A DNA stretch of 64,000 nucleotides from Myxococcales bacterium UBA1660. GTDB lineage: Bacteria; Myxococcota_A; Polyangia; Polyangiales; Houyiibacteriaceae. The notes below the pieces were generated by a model, which did not search any database, had not been told where the DNA came from, and saw only the letters and a program-made list of their open reading frames with translations. A program made the translations under genes and the position numbers. The stretch's first letter is position 1. Each line of letters starts with the position of its first letter. The stretch spans positions 4,350-68,349 of the forward strand of contig DCLA01000083.1 in assembly GCA_002320815.1 (NCBI GenBank), read 5' to 3'. Below are positions 37,055-45,285 of this stretch, in pieces.

Positions 37055-39115
37055 ATGACCAAGACCCTACGTTGGCTCACGATCTTCGCCGTCGCGTGCG
37101 GCGGTTCCTCCACGCCCGTCGAGAACGGTGGCAGCGACCGAGAGGTCGCCCGCACCGGACCCCCGGCCGAGATCGCCCCCTGGGGCTTCGCGATGGCCGA
37201 CATGGACCGAAGCGTGGATCCCGGCGACAACTTCTACGAGTACGCCAACGGGACCTGGCTGCAGAACTTCGAGATCCCCTCCGACTTCTCGAACTACGGC
37301 GCCTTCACCGTGCTCTTCGAAGAGGCCGAGGAGGCGGTGAAGACCATCGTCGAAGAGGCCCGGCAGACGGAAGCCGAAGAGGGCTCCCACGCCCAGCGCA
37401 TCGGCGACTACTACGGCGCTTACCTGGACACCGATCACATCGAGGAGCTCGGGCTCGCCGCGGCCCAGCCGGACCTCGACGCGCTCGGGGCCCTGAGCAG
37501 CCACGACGAGGTGGCCCGCGCGATGGCCAACCCGGAGCTGGGCATGGCCGCGCCGGTGGGCTTCTGGGTCGACCTCGACGCCAAGAACACCGAACGCTAC
37601 ATCGTGCAGCTCACCCAGTCGGGGCTCGGGCTTCCCGACCGCGACTACTACCTGGAGGAGCAGTTCGCCGACGAGCGCACCGCCTACCAGGCCTACGCGA
37701 AGCAGATGCTGGAGCTCGCCGGCATCGAGGACGCCGAGGGTAAGGCCGCGGCCATCTTCGCTCTGGAGACCGCCATCGCCGAGGCGCACTGGCCGCGGGC
37801 CAAGCGCCGCGACCGGGACCTCACCTACAACCTGGTCGAGCAGAGCACCCTCACCGAGCTGGCGCCCGGGTTCCCCTGGGGCGTGTACGCCGAGCAGGCG
37901 GGCTTCGCCGGCGAGGCCGACCTCAACGTCCGCGAGAAGGACGCCATCCAGAAGCTCGCCGCGCTCTTCCGCGAGACCCCGGTGGCGACCTGGCAGGCCT
38001 ACCTGCAGCTCCACTACCTGAGCGGCTACGCCGACGTGCTCCCCAAGGCCTTCGACGAGGCCCACTTCGCCTTCTACGGGCAGACCCTCAGCGGCACCCC
38101 GGAGCAGCGCGCCCGCTGGAAGCGGGGCGTGGCCGCGACCAACGACGCCCTGGGCGAGGCCGTCGGCCGCCTCTACGTCGAGCGGCACTTCCCCGCCGAG
38201 GCCAAGACCCAGATGGAGGCCCTCGTCGAGAACGTGAAGCGCGCCTTCCGCGAGCGGCTCGAGACCTTGGACTGGATGAGCGACGAGACCAAGGCCCAGG
38301 CCCGCGCCAAGCTCGACGCCTTCCGCGCCAAGATCGCCTACCCGGACGTCTGGGAGGAGTACGAGGGCCTGGTGGTCCGCAGCGACGACGCCCTGGGCAA
38401 CGCCAAGCGCGTGGCCGGCTGGAAGCACCACGACGAGGTCGAGAAGCTCGGCGGCCCGGTGGACCGCAACGAGTGGTTCATGACCCCGCAGACGGTCAAC
38501 GCCTACTACAGCCCGCTGCGCAACGAGATCGTCTTCCCGGCCGCCATCCTGCAGCCGCCCTTCTTCGATCCCAACGCCGACCCGGCGGTGAACTACGGCG
38601 GCATCGGCGCGGTCATCGGGCACGAGATCGGCCACGGCTTCGACGACCAGGGGCGCAAGTCCGACGGTCAGGGCCTGCTCCGCGACTGGTGGACCGCCGA
38701 CGACAAGACCCGCTTCGAGTCCCGCGCGACCCGGCTCGGCAGCCAGTACGGCGGCTACGAGCCCATCGCCGGCATGCCGCTGAACCCGGAGCTCACCATG
38801 GGCGAGAACATCGGTGACCTCGGTGGCCTGACCCTGGCCTACCACGCCTACCACCTGGCCCTCGGCGACGAGGAGGCCCCGGTGCTGAACGGCTTCAGCG
38901 GCGACCAGCGCTTCTTCCTCGCGTGGGCTCAGGTGTGGAAGCGGAAGTACCGCGAGGCCGAGCTCCGGCAACGGATCGTCACCGATCCCCACAGCCCCTC
39001 GGAGTTCCGCACCAACGGCATCGTCCGAAACATGGACGCCTGGTACGACGCCTTCGGCGTCGAGCCCGACGACGCCCTCTACCTCGCCCCCGGCGACCGC
39101 GTCGCCATCTGGTAG
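37055..39115 (+). CDS. M13 (neprilysin-like) metallopeptidase lipoprotein
   Basis: Zinc endopeptidase of family M13, 686 residues. A short lipoprotein signal ends at FAVAC (Cys15). The catalytic motif is VIGHEIGHGFDDQG (H-E-x-x-H near 522) and the third zinc ligand is in GENIGDLGG (Glu near 584). The N-terminal helical part, about 40-480, is the family's regulatory cover, which limits substrates to short peptides. It acts outside the cytoplasmic membrane, probably degrading peptides. It converges on hppD across a long imperfect hairpin (39122-39163). Confidence 0.94.
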   Translation: MTKTLRWLTIFAVACGGSSTPVENGGSDREVARTGPPAEIAPWGFAMADMDRSVDPGDNFYEYANGTWLQNFEIPSDFSNYGAFTVLFEEAEEAVKTIVEEARQTEAEEGSHAQRIGDYYGAYLDTDHIEELGLAAAQPDLDALGALSSHDEVARAMANPELGMAAPVGFWVDLDAKNTERYIVQLTQSGLGLPDRDYYLEEQFADERTAYQAYAKQMLELAGIEDAEGKAAAIFALETAIAEAHWPRAKRRDRDLTYNLVEQSTLTELAPGFPWGVYAEQAGFAGEADLNVREKDAIQKLAALFRETPVATWQAYLQLHYLSGYADVLPKAFDEAHFAFYGQTLSGTPEQRARWKRGVAATNDALGEAVGRLYVERHFPAEAKTQMEALVENVKRAFRERLETLDWMSDETKAQARAKLDAFRAKIAYPDVWEEYEGLVVRSDDALGNAKRVAGWKHHDEVEKLGGPVDRNEWFMTPQTVNAYYSPLRNEIVFPAAILQPPFFDPNADPAVNYGGIGAVIGHEIGHGFDDQGRKSDGQGLLRDWWTADDKTRFESRATRLGSQYGGYEPIAGMPLNPELTMGENIGDLGGLTLAYHAYHLALGDEEAPVLNGFSGDQRFFLAWAQVWKRKYREAELRQRIVTDPHSPSEFRTNGIVRNMDAWYDAFGVEPDDALYLAPGDRVAIW

Positions 39116-39121
39116 CCCCCG

Positions 39122-39163
39122 ACGACGATGACGGCGATCGGGGACGATCGTCGTCATTGTCGT
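39122..39163. terminator. Long hairpin between converging M13 and hppD genes
   Basis: Nineteen-base arms (39122-39140 and 39145-39163) around GGGA pair at 17 positions and at two more by G-T wobble. It lies exactly between the stops of two converging genes and so can end transcription from both sides. Only short T runs follow. Confidence 0.65.
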
Positions 39164-39172
39164 CATTTCGCC

Positions 39173-40201
39173 TCAGAGCACGCCGCGCCGCTCCTGATCG
39201 CGCTCGATCGAACGGAAGAGCGCGCCGAAGTTCCCCTCGCCGAAGCTCTGGTGGTTCTTCCGCTGGATCATCTCGAAGAAGATCGGCCCGATGACGTTCT
39301 TCGTGAAGATCTGGAGCAGGTAGCCCTCCTCGTCCCCATCGACGAGGACCTTGGCGTCGGCGATCGCCTGGTGGTCCTCGGTGACGTCGGGGACCCGGTC
39401 GAAGACCGTCGCGTAGTACTCGTCGTCGATGTCCAGGGTGGCCACCCCAGCGGCTTCGAGGCCCGCCAGGCCGCCGAGGAGGTCCCGGGAGGTCAGCGCG
39501 ATGTGCTGGATCCCCGGGCCGCGGTACTCGCGGAGGTACTCCTCGATCTGCGACTTCTCCTCGCTGCCCTCGTTGATGGGGATGCAGAAGCTCCCGCAGG
39601 GTGAGCGGAGCGCGTAGCTCTGGAGGCCGGTCTTCTCGCCCCGGATGTCGAAGTGGCGGACCTCGGTGAAGCCGAAGACCTCTTTGTAGAAGTCGGACCA
39701 CCGCTCCATGGTCCCCTTCTCGACGTTGTTGGTCAGGTGGTCGATGACCTCGAAGCCGCGCCCCGGGACCTCCACCGGCTCGTCGAGGGCCACGAATTGG
39801 TCGAGCCAACCCCGCCCGCCGTCGGGGACCAGGTGGATGAGCGAATCACCGATGCCCCAGAGGGCCGGGAAGCCGTAGGGCGTCTCCTCGTCGTAGGCCC
39901 GCGCCCCTCGCGCGACCGCGGCGTCGCGACCCGCTTCGGGGTCGGCCACCGACCAGCCCATCGAGGCGATGCTGGGCCCGTGCTCGCCGGCGAAACGGCC
40001 AGCGAAGGTCTCCGGGTCCCGGTTCACCAGGAAGTGGATCTGGTTCTGCCGGTAGTGGACCACGTCGCGCACGCGGTGCCGGCCCACCCGGGAGAACCCC
40101 ATGGCCAGGAAGAGCCGGTGCAGGTCGTCGAGCCCTGCGGCGGTGGGGGCCGCGTATTCGACGAAGGCGATGCCGCTGAGGCCGGTCGGGTTGCTGCTCA
40201 T
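39173..40201 (-). CDS. hppD: 4-Hydroxyphenylpyruvate dioxygenase
   Basis: Iron(II) enzyme of 342 residues that converts 4-hydroxyphenylpyruvate to homogentisate in tyrosine breakdown or plastoquinone/tocopherol-type and pyomelanin routes. Two VOC-fold halves; the iron ligands are in the second: IDHLTNNV (His), QHIALTS (His) and FFEMIQRK (Glu near 318). The C-terminal MIQRKNHQSFGEGNFGALF is a family hallmark. ATG 40201 has a GAGGAG ribosome site about 8 bases upstream. The divergent LysR gene (40351) is a likely regulator. No homogentisate dioxygenase is seen in the window. Confidence 0.93.
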   Translation of the reverse strand: MSSNPTGLSGIAFVEYAAPTAAGLDDLHRLFLAMGFSRVGRHRVRDVVHYRQNQIHFLVNRDPETFAGRFAGEHGPSIASMGWSVADPEAGRDAAVARGARAYDEETPYGFPALWGIGDSLIHLVPDGGRGWLDQFVALDEPVEVPGRGFEVIDHLTNNVEKGTMERWSDFYKEVFGFTEVRHFDIRGEKTGLQSYALRSPCGSFCIPINEGSEEKSQIEEYLREYRGPGIQHIALTSRDLLGGLAGLEAAGVATLDIDDEYYATVFDRVPDVTEDHQAIADAKVLVDGDEEGYLLQIFTKNVIGPIFFEMIQRKNHQSFGEGNFGALFRSIERDQERRGVL

Positions 40202-40311
40202 CTCGAAGTCTCCTCGTTCGGGGCGCGGGTGGGCTAGATTGTGGGCCGCGGTGACCACGCGCGCCGAGGAACTCAATCTGCCCAACATGTTCGTTGAGCG
40301 AAATCGGAACT

Positions 40312-40333
40312 TTTCGAGCGAAGTCGTTCGAAA
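40312..40333. promoter_or_regulatory. Inverted repeat TTTCGA-N10-TCGAAA between hppD and LysR genes
   Basis: Perfect 6-base arms around 10 bases, 18 bases before GTG 40351 in the 149-base space between the divergent hppD and LysR starts. LysR proteins bind such interrupted dyads near their own promoter. A TTTT run makes it A/T-rich for this genome. Binding is inferred. Confidence 0.45.
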
Positions 40334-40350
40334 TATCTGACACTGTCCCC

Positions 40351-41271
40351 GTGGCGCCGACCCTCGACCAGCTACGCACCCTGGAGGCCATCGACCGACT
40401 GGGGAGCTTCGCGGCCGCCGGAAAGGAGCTCCATCGGACCACCTCGGCGGTGAGCTACGCGGTGCAGAAGCTCGAGGAGTCCCTCGGCCTCCCGCTCTTC
40501 GACCGCAGCGGCCACCGCGCGCGGCTCACCGAAGCGGGGCGATTGATGACCGACGCCGGACGCCGAGTCCTCGCCGAAGCGCGCTCCCTCGAGGACCTCG
40601 CGCGCCAGCTCCGGGGCGAGTGGGAGCCCGAGCTGCGCATCGTCGTCGATGGCATCTTCCCATTGCGCCCCGTGCTCCGCGCCGCCCGGAGCCTCACCGA
40701 GGCCCGCGCGCCCACCCGCGTCCAGCTCCGGGTGGAGTTCCTCGGCGGCGTCCGAGAGCGCTTCGAGAACGCGCCCGCGGACCTGATGCTCACCCTCGAG
40801 TTCGCCGGCGACCCCGACCACGAGGCGCGGGCCCTCGATCCCATCGAGATGATCCTGGTCACCCGCCCCGAGCACCCGCTTCAGGCCCTCGCGCGCGTCG
40901 ACCGCGCCGATCTCACCGCCCACGTCGAGCTCACCGTCCGCGACTCTTCACGACGTCGCCCGCCCCGCGGCCCCCTGGACATGGGCAGCACCCAGCGCTT
41001 CCGGCTCAGCGACTTCCACTCCAAGCGCGAGGCCCTCGTCGAGGGCGTCGGCTACGGCTGGATGCCCGAGCACCTCGTCGCCGACGACCTCCGCGCCGGT
41101 CGCCTCCGGGAGCTCCCCTTGATCGAAGGCAGCCGCCACGTCTTCACCCCCCACCTCGTCCACCGCCGCTCCGCCCCCCTCGGCCCCGCCGGCCGCCTCT
41201 TCGTCAGGAACCAACTTGCCTTGGGGACGCACTTGCCAACTTGCGCATCCGGACGCCCTAACGCGCCGTGA
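40351..41271 (+). CDS. LysR-family regulator with repeat-derived C-terminal tail
   Basis: A 306-residue LysR regulator divergent from hppD and likely its controller. Helix-turn-helix at about 4-60 (LRTLEAIDRLGSFAAAGKEL, HRTTSAVSYAVQKLEESLG); the effector domain follows (about 90-285). The natural end of the fold seems to be near RLFV; the last 20 or so residues, from RNQLALGTHLPTC on, are coded by the repeat element starting at 41207, so the reading frame has been extended into repeat DNA or the gene truncated by it. GTG 40351 is chosen as it begins the helix-turn-helix; an upstream ATG would add a segment that lies in the operator region. Confidence 0.85.
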   Translation: MAPTLDQLRTLEAIDRLGSFAAAGKELHRTTSAVSYAVQKLEESLGLPLFDRSGHRARLTEAGRLMTDAGRRVLAEARSLEDLARQLRGEWEPELRIVVDGIFPLRPVLRAARSLTEARAPTRVQLRVEFLGGVRERFENAPADLMLTLEFAGDPDHEARALDPIEMILVTRPEHPLQALARVDRADLTAHVELTVRDSSRRRPPRGPLDMGSTQRFRLSDFHSKREALVEGVGYGWMPEHLVADDLRAGRLRELPLIEGSRHVFTPHLVHRRSAPLGPAGRLFVRNQLALGTHLPTCASGRPNAP

Positions 41272-41425
41272 CGCGCCCTTTGGTATGCAAGAAGCGCAAG
41301 TTGGCAAGTGCGTCCCTCAGGAACCGCGCGCCGTGACGCGCCCTTTGGCGTGCAAGAAGCGCAAGTTGGCAAGTGCGTCCCTCCGGAACCAACTTGCCTT
41401 GGGGACGCACTTGCCAACTTGCGCA
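41207..41425. repeat. Inverted and tandem repeat cluster (REPIN-like)
   Basis: Four copies of a 23-base core (first copy reads GGGACGCACTTGCC onward): plus at 41224-41246, minus at 41294-41316 and 41359-41381, plus at 41402-41424. The outer copies sit in a 41-base unit repeated without change (41207-41247 and 41385-41425); the inner two sit in a 65-base tandem repeat (41262-41325 and 41327-41390) with three mismatches. Inner and outer copies face each other and can fold into two hairpins. The cluster fuses to the end of the LysR frame and precedes the HIT gene. Confidence 0.85.
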
Positions 41426-41433
41426 GCGGCCAC

Positions 41434-41468
41434 CCACGCGCATCCGCACCCCACGCGCATCCGCACCC
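41434..41468. repeat. 17-base tandem repeat
   Basis: CCACGCGCATCCGCACCC occurs twice with a 17-base period (41434 and 41451), between the repeat cluster and the HIT gene. Its meaning is unclear; it may be replication slippage. The remainder of the gap 41272-41531 shows no gene. Confidence 0.6.
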
Positions 41469-41531
41469 CCGGCGCCGCACCCCCAACCCCACCATTGTGT
41501 CCGCGCCCGCGCCCGGTATCCTCCGGGCGCC

Positions 41532-41951
41532 ATGGCCGACACCATCTTCTCCAAGATCCTCCGAGGCGAGATCCCCTGTCACAAGGTGTACGAGGACGAC
41601 CTCGTGCTCGCCTTCCTCGACATCGGTCCCCTGAGCGAGGGCCACACCCTGGTCATCCCCAAGGCGGAGAAGGCGACCCTGGCCGAGCTCGACGACGAGA
41701 GCGCCGCCGCCATCGGGCGCGTCTTGCCGCGCCTCTGCCGCGCGCTGGTCGAGGTCACCGGCGTGAAGGAGTACAACGTGCTCCAGAACAACGGCGCCGG
41801 CGCGCACCAGGCCGTCTTCCACGTGCACTTCCACATCATCCCCAAGCCCGATCGCGACCAGGGCCTGGGCATCAAGTGGCCCGCTCGCTCCCTCGACGGC
41901 GACGAGGGCAAGGCCCTGGCCGAGAAGGTCCGCGCCGCCCTCGGCGACTGA
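41532..41951 (+). CDS. HIT-family nucleotide hydrolase/transferase
   Basis: A 139-residue HIT protein with the histidine triad HVHFHI (near 97-102) and the early CKILRGEIPCHKVYEDD-type segment (FSKILRGEIPCHKVYED). These proteins hydrolyse nucleoside phosphoramidates or dinucleoside polyphosphates. Cytoplasmic, of normal family length. ATG 41532 follows the repeat cluster; no strong ribosome site is seen. It is isolated from neighbours. Confidence 0.93.
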   Translation: MADTIFSKILRGEIPCHKVYEDDLVLAFLDIGPLSEGHTLVIPKAEKATLAELDDESAAAIGRVLPRLCRALVEVTGVKEYNVLQNNGAGAHQAVFHVHFHIIPKPDRDQGLGIKWPARSLDGDEGKALAEKVRAALGD

Positions 41952-42031
41952 TCTTCCCTCCGTACCTCGACCGAGGGATCCACCCCCACCACAACTAGAC
42001 ACCCAGTGCCAGTCGTGCGAGCTTGCGCCGC

Positions 42032-43267
42032 ATGAACGACGCAATCATCAAGCACTGGGTCGGACGCCTCTTCTTGGCGGCCGCGCTCACCACGTCCGTC
42101 GCGTGCGGGGACGACGACGGCGACGATACCACGACCGACCGCGATCTCGGCACCACCGAGCGCGATCTCGGCACCACCGAGGACGGCGGCACCACCACCG
42201 AGGACGACGGCGGCACGACCACCGAAGAAGATGGCGGCGGCACGACCACCGGCGAGTGGGCCCTGACCAACCACCCCTGTGTCGGCAACCGCACCGACAC
42301 CCTCTGGCGCGACGTCGACGGGACCCTCTACGTCGGCTGTGGGACCACCACGGGCGGCGACCAGGGCCTCTACGTGAGCAGCGACGAGGGCGCAACCTGG
42401 GCCGCGCCGACCACCAACCCGGGCGACGTCCTCGACACCTGGCGCGTCGACGACATCTCGCGCAGCGGGGACCTCCTCTACGTCGCCGGCATCGACACGG
42501 CGGGCTCGTTCCGCGTGCTGAGCGCCGACACCTCCGCGGCCACCTGGGAGCTCGCCGAGGTCTACTCCGCGGGCGGCACCGTAGACTCCTCCTTCACCGT
42601 CGGCACCTTCCGCCGCGACGCGAGCGGTCGGGCCATCGCCGAATCCCTCACCGGCGTCGACATGCAGATGCGCGCGGACGACGACGCCGAATGGATGGCG
42701 CTCAACGCCTTCAACGGTGGCGCCCGCCTGCAGGTCCTCGACATGGAGGTCCACGACGGCGTCTTCTACGGCGCGGGTTCGCGCATCGTCGAGCCGCCGC
42801 ACCTCTTCATCGAGAACACCGACGCGGCGAGCTTCACCTTCGAGACCATCGACCTGGCCACCGGCCTCGGCGCGTACCACGGCGAGATGTGGGCCATCGA
42901 CGTGGACGCCTCCGGCGTGGTCATTGGCGGCGTCGATCAGGACGCGGACGTGGGCTTCGTCTACACCACCGACCTCGACGGCGGGAACATCCAGGGCACC
43001 AGCATGAACGACTTCTTCGACGGTGACGCGACCTGGGTCCACGGCGTCTGCCGCAACGGCAACACCCTCGCCGTGGCCGGCTCGTTCTCCATCCGCGAGG
43101 ACGGCTTCGTGCTCCTCTCCACCGACAACGGCGCGACCTGGGACGACGTCACGCCCGACACCGGCAACCCCGCTTCGCCCTACCCGAGCGCCAGCGAGTG
43201 CGTGCTCACCGGCACCCACCTCTACGTGGCGGGCAAGGACGGCTCCTTCGCCGTCCGCGCTCTCTGA
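42032..43267 (+). CDS. Lipoprotein with BNR/sialidase-like repeats
   Basis: A 411-residue lipoprotein. The signal ends at TSVAC, followed by an Asp/Thr/Gly linker (DDDGDDTTTDRDLGTTE) that includes a tandem 21-base repeat. The mature part has about six beta-propeller-like repeats with BNR-type signatures (VSSDEGATWAAP, STDNGATWDDV), like those in sialidases and photosystem assembly Ycf48, and no catalytic pattern that I can see. It probably sits at the outer membrane. ATG 42032. Its role is unknown. Confidence 0.78.
   Translation: MNDAIIKHWVGRLFLAAALTTSVACGDDDGDDTTTDRDLGTTERDLGTTEDGGTTTEDDGGTTTEEDGGGTTTGEWALTNHPCVGNRTDTLWRDVDGTLYVGCGTTTGGDQGLYVSSDEGATWAAPTTNPGDVLDTWRVDDISRSGDLLYVAGIDTAGSFRVLSADTSAATWELAEVYSAGGTVDSSFTVGTFRRDASGRAIAESLTGVDMQMRADDDAEWMALNAFNGGARLQVLDMEVHDGVFYGAGSRIVEPPHLFIENTDAASFTFETIDLATGLGAYHGEMWAIDVDASGVVIGGVDQDADVGFVYTTDLDGGNIQGTSMNDFFDGDATWVHGVCRNGNTLAVAGSFSIREDGFVLLSTDNGATWDDVTPDTGNPASPYPSASECVLTGTHLYVAGKDGSFAVRAL
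42140..42181 (+). repeat. 21-base perfect tandem repeat in the lipoprotein linker
   Basis: Two exact copies, 42140-42160 and 42161-42181, coding RDLGTTE twice. The next bases code further GGTTTED-type repeats. It extends the flexible linker after the lipobox and could vary in copy number among strains. Confidence 0.8.
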
Positions 43268-43283
43268 TCCGACCCGAGCTCCC

Positions 43284-43315
43284 GAACGCGCGGCCGGTCC
43301 TCCGGTCGCGCGTTC
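43284..43315. terminator. Hairpin between converging lipoprotein and esterase genes
   Basis: Fourteen-base arms (43284-43297 and 43302-43315) around TCCT pair at 13 positions with one G-T wobble, just after the BNR lipoprotein stop (43267) and before the esterase stop at 43328. It can end transcripts from both sides; no long T run follows. Confidence 0.65.
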
Positions 43316-43327
43316 GCAATTGGGGCC

Positions 43328-44389
43328 TCACTCCGAGAAGCGTCTCCAGAGGTAGTCGATGAGGTCGAAGCGTCCGTCGAACCCCACGAGCGCGTGCGCC
43401 GCCTCGGGGACCCGGCAGGTCTCGATGGGCGCGCCCGAGCATTCGTAGGCGACACAGGGCTCGGGCGACACGGGGCTCCCCGCCGTCGCGCACCCGCGGG
43501 CCGCGCCGATCTCCTCGAGGCCCACGAGGTCCGCATAGGGGTGATCCCCATCGCGGACCGGGGGCCACCAGTTGAGCCCGTTCACGCATTGGGGGAACGC
43601 GGCGCACTCGGCGAGGTACTCCAGGTCGCCCTCGGTCTTCTGGGCCTCCGAGCAGCAACCGCCCCAGGGCACGTTGCCGTCTTCGACGCCGTGGACGTGG
43701 AAGATCCCCGCGTCGGGATCCGGGCTCGCGCAGCTCTCGTCGGTGGGAGTCCCCGAGATCGGCCCGATGCCGGCGAAGACCCCCGGCCGGTCACAGAGCA
43801 GGCTGTAGACGAACATCGCGCCGTTGGAGTGCCCGGTGGCGAAGCGCCGCGCGGGGTCGATGGTCAGACCGTGCTCGGTGCTCAGCCGCTCGAGGACGGC
43901 GTCGGTGTAGGCGTGGTCGTCCACGCCCGAGAAGGCGCCGGGCTTCTGCACGTTCCAGACGAAACGCCCCTCCAAGGTCGAGCAGTCGTCGAGAGCGTCT
44001 CGGCAACCCTGCATGAAGACCGTGACGAACCCTTCTTCGGCACCCAGTCGATGCCAGGGCATCACCGAGGCCCAGCTCCGCGCGTTGCCGCCGCCGCCGT
44101 GGAACCCGAGCACCACCGGGAGCGGCCCTGCGGGCAGCGGGTCGGGCACGCAGAGCGTGTACGTCCGCGCGCGGTCGTCCACGGCGAAGGCGTGGGTGGT
44201 GCAGTGGGACGTCGGAGCCCCGGCGTCCTCATCGACGCCGCCATCCGAGCCCGCGTCGGAGCCGGCCGCGTCGACCGCCATGTCGGACCCGGCGTCGTCC
44301 ATCTCGCCATCGCCCGAGCCACCGTCGCCGTCATCGGCGCACCCGGCGAGCGCGCCGAGCAGGAGCAGCGAACCGACCCAGCGCCTCAT
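43328..44389 (-). CDS. Secreted feruloyl-esterase/PHB-depolymerase-like lipoprotein
   Basis: A 353-residue alpha/beta hydrolase lipoprotein (lipobox LAGC, Cys17) with a repetitive Asp/Ala/Gly linker (DAAGSDAGSDGGVDEDAG). The catalytic part resembles the LpqC/esterase_phb family: LGFHGGGGNARS (oxyanion HGGG), ATGHSNGAMFVY (G-H-S-N-G nucleophile elbow) and a late His in PEAAHALVGF. Eight or more Cys suggest disulfides. Likely acts on plant or polymer esters outside the cell. ATG 44389; the divergent TetR gene lies 215 bases away. Confidence 0.85.
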   Translation of the reverse strand: MRRWVGSLLLLGALAGCADDGDGGSGDGEMDDAGSDMAVDAAGSDAGSDGGVDEDAGAPTSHCTTHAFAVDDRARTYTLCVPDPLPAGPLPVVLGFHGGGGNARSWASVMPWHRLGAEEGFVTVFMQGCRDALDDCSTLEGRFVWNVQKPGAFSGVDDHAYTDAVLERLSTEHGLTIDPARRFATGHSNGAMFVYSLLCDRPGVFAGIGPISGTPTDESCASPDPDAGIFHVHGVEDGNVPWGGCCSEAQKTEGDLEYLAECAAFPQCVNGLNWWPPVRDGDHPYADLVGLEEIGAARGCATAGSPVSPEPCVAYECSGAPIETCRVPEAAHALVGFDGRFDLIDYLWRRFSE

Positions 44390-44570
44390 TGGATCACCGA
44401 GGGGCGCCGCTCGTCGCCCGCGTAGAGCACCGACGGAAGCATGCCGCCCGAGAGTGCCACGACGCCCAACCGCTCCACCAGCGCGGTCGCGGTCAGCTGG
44501 CTCCGTCCTTCGCGACCGCCGCCCCCGACCGGAAGCCGTGCACCCCGCCATCCAACGCGCGACCAGACAT

Positions 44571-44594
44571 TGACCAAAACGACTAAATTGGTCA
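44571..44594. promoter_or_regulatory. TetR operator candidate TGACCAA-N10-TTGGTCA
   Basis: Perfect 7-base inverted arms, 11 bases before GTG 44605 of the TetR gene and overlapping a likely -35 (TTGACC at 44570-44575). With a 17-base spacer the -10 would be CATCAA (44593-44598), whose start point falls on or within a base or two of the GTG itself, which suggests leaderless expression under autorepression. The rest of the 215-base gap shows nothing else. Confidence 0.6.
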
Positions 44595-44604
44595 TCAAGT
44601 CAAA

Positions 44605-45285
44605 GTGACCCGCGCCGACCGCCTGCTCCGTGCCGCCAGCGACCTCTTCGTGCGCCTCGGCTACGAGAAGACGACGGTCAGCGACCTCACCCGGGCGGCC
44701 GGGGTCTCCAAGGGCGCCTTCTACCTGGCGTTCCCCAGCAAGGACGGGCTCTTCGAGGCCCTCCTGCTCCGGGAGATGCGCGACTACCTCGCCGCCGCCC
44801 GGGAGGCGCTCGCCGTCCACCCGCGCGCGGGCTCCATCGGCGCGCTCTACGAGGTGGCCCTCCGCGGTCTCGAGGCCTCGCCGGTGATGGCGGTGCTCCT
44901 GCGGCGCGACCGCGACGTCTTCGGGCGCTACCTGAGGCAGCCGGACAACTTCTTCCGCAAGTTCGGCGCCGGGCACCAGAGCCGCGGCGAGGTCCTGGCG
45001 CAGCTCCAGGCCGTGGGGGTCGTCCGCCCCGATGTCGACGTCGACGTCGCCGCCCACGTGATGAACCTGATCTCCGTCGGCTGGGTCACCGTCGACGAGG
45101 TGCTCGACACCCCGGCGCCGCCGGCCGAGGAGGTCATCGCGGGCCTGGCCGCGATGATGGAGCGAGCCCTCGGGCCCACCCAGCCCGTCGACCTCGCGCC
45201 CGCGCGCGCGCTGGTCGACCGCATGTACGCCGAAGGCATCGCCGGCTTGAACGCGATGCTCGCCCAAGCCGAGGGGGGCCCATGA
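44605..45285 (+). CDS. TetR-family repressor of export cluster
   Basis: A 226-residue regulator with the TetR helix-turn-helix at about 8-55 (TVSDLTRAAGVSKGAFYLAF). The rest is the ligand-binding domain. GTG 44605 is the only start matching the domain; no ribosome site is visible, fitting leaderless translation (see operator). The stop overlaps the ATG of the ABC ATPase by four bases (ATGA), so it is the first gene of the operon for the export system and likely senses an exported toxic compound. Confidence 0.87.
   Translation: MTRADRLLRAASDLFVRLGYEKTTVSDLTRAAGVSKGAFYLAFPSKDGLFEALLLREMRDYLAAAREALAVHPRAGSIGALYEVALRGLEASPVMAVLLRRDRDVFGRYLRQPDNFFRKFGAGHQSRGEVLAQLQAVGVVRPDVDVDVAAHVMNLISVGWVTVDEVLDTPAPPAEEVIAGLAAMMERALGPTQPVDLAPARALVDRMYAEGIAGLNAMLAQAEGGP

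Noticed and set aside
41207..41468. A CRISPR array
   Set aside because: Repeats are few, occur in both orientations and the spaces between them are repeats themselves rather than unique spacers; no cas gene is present.
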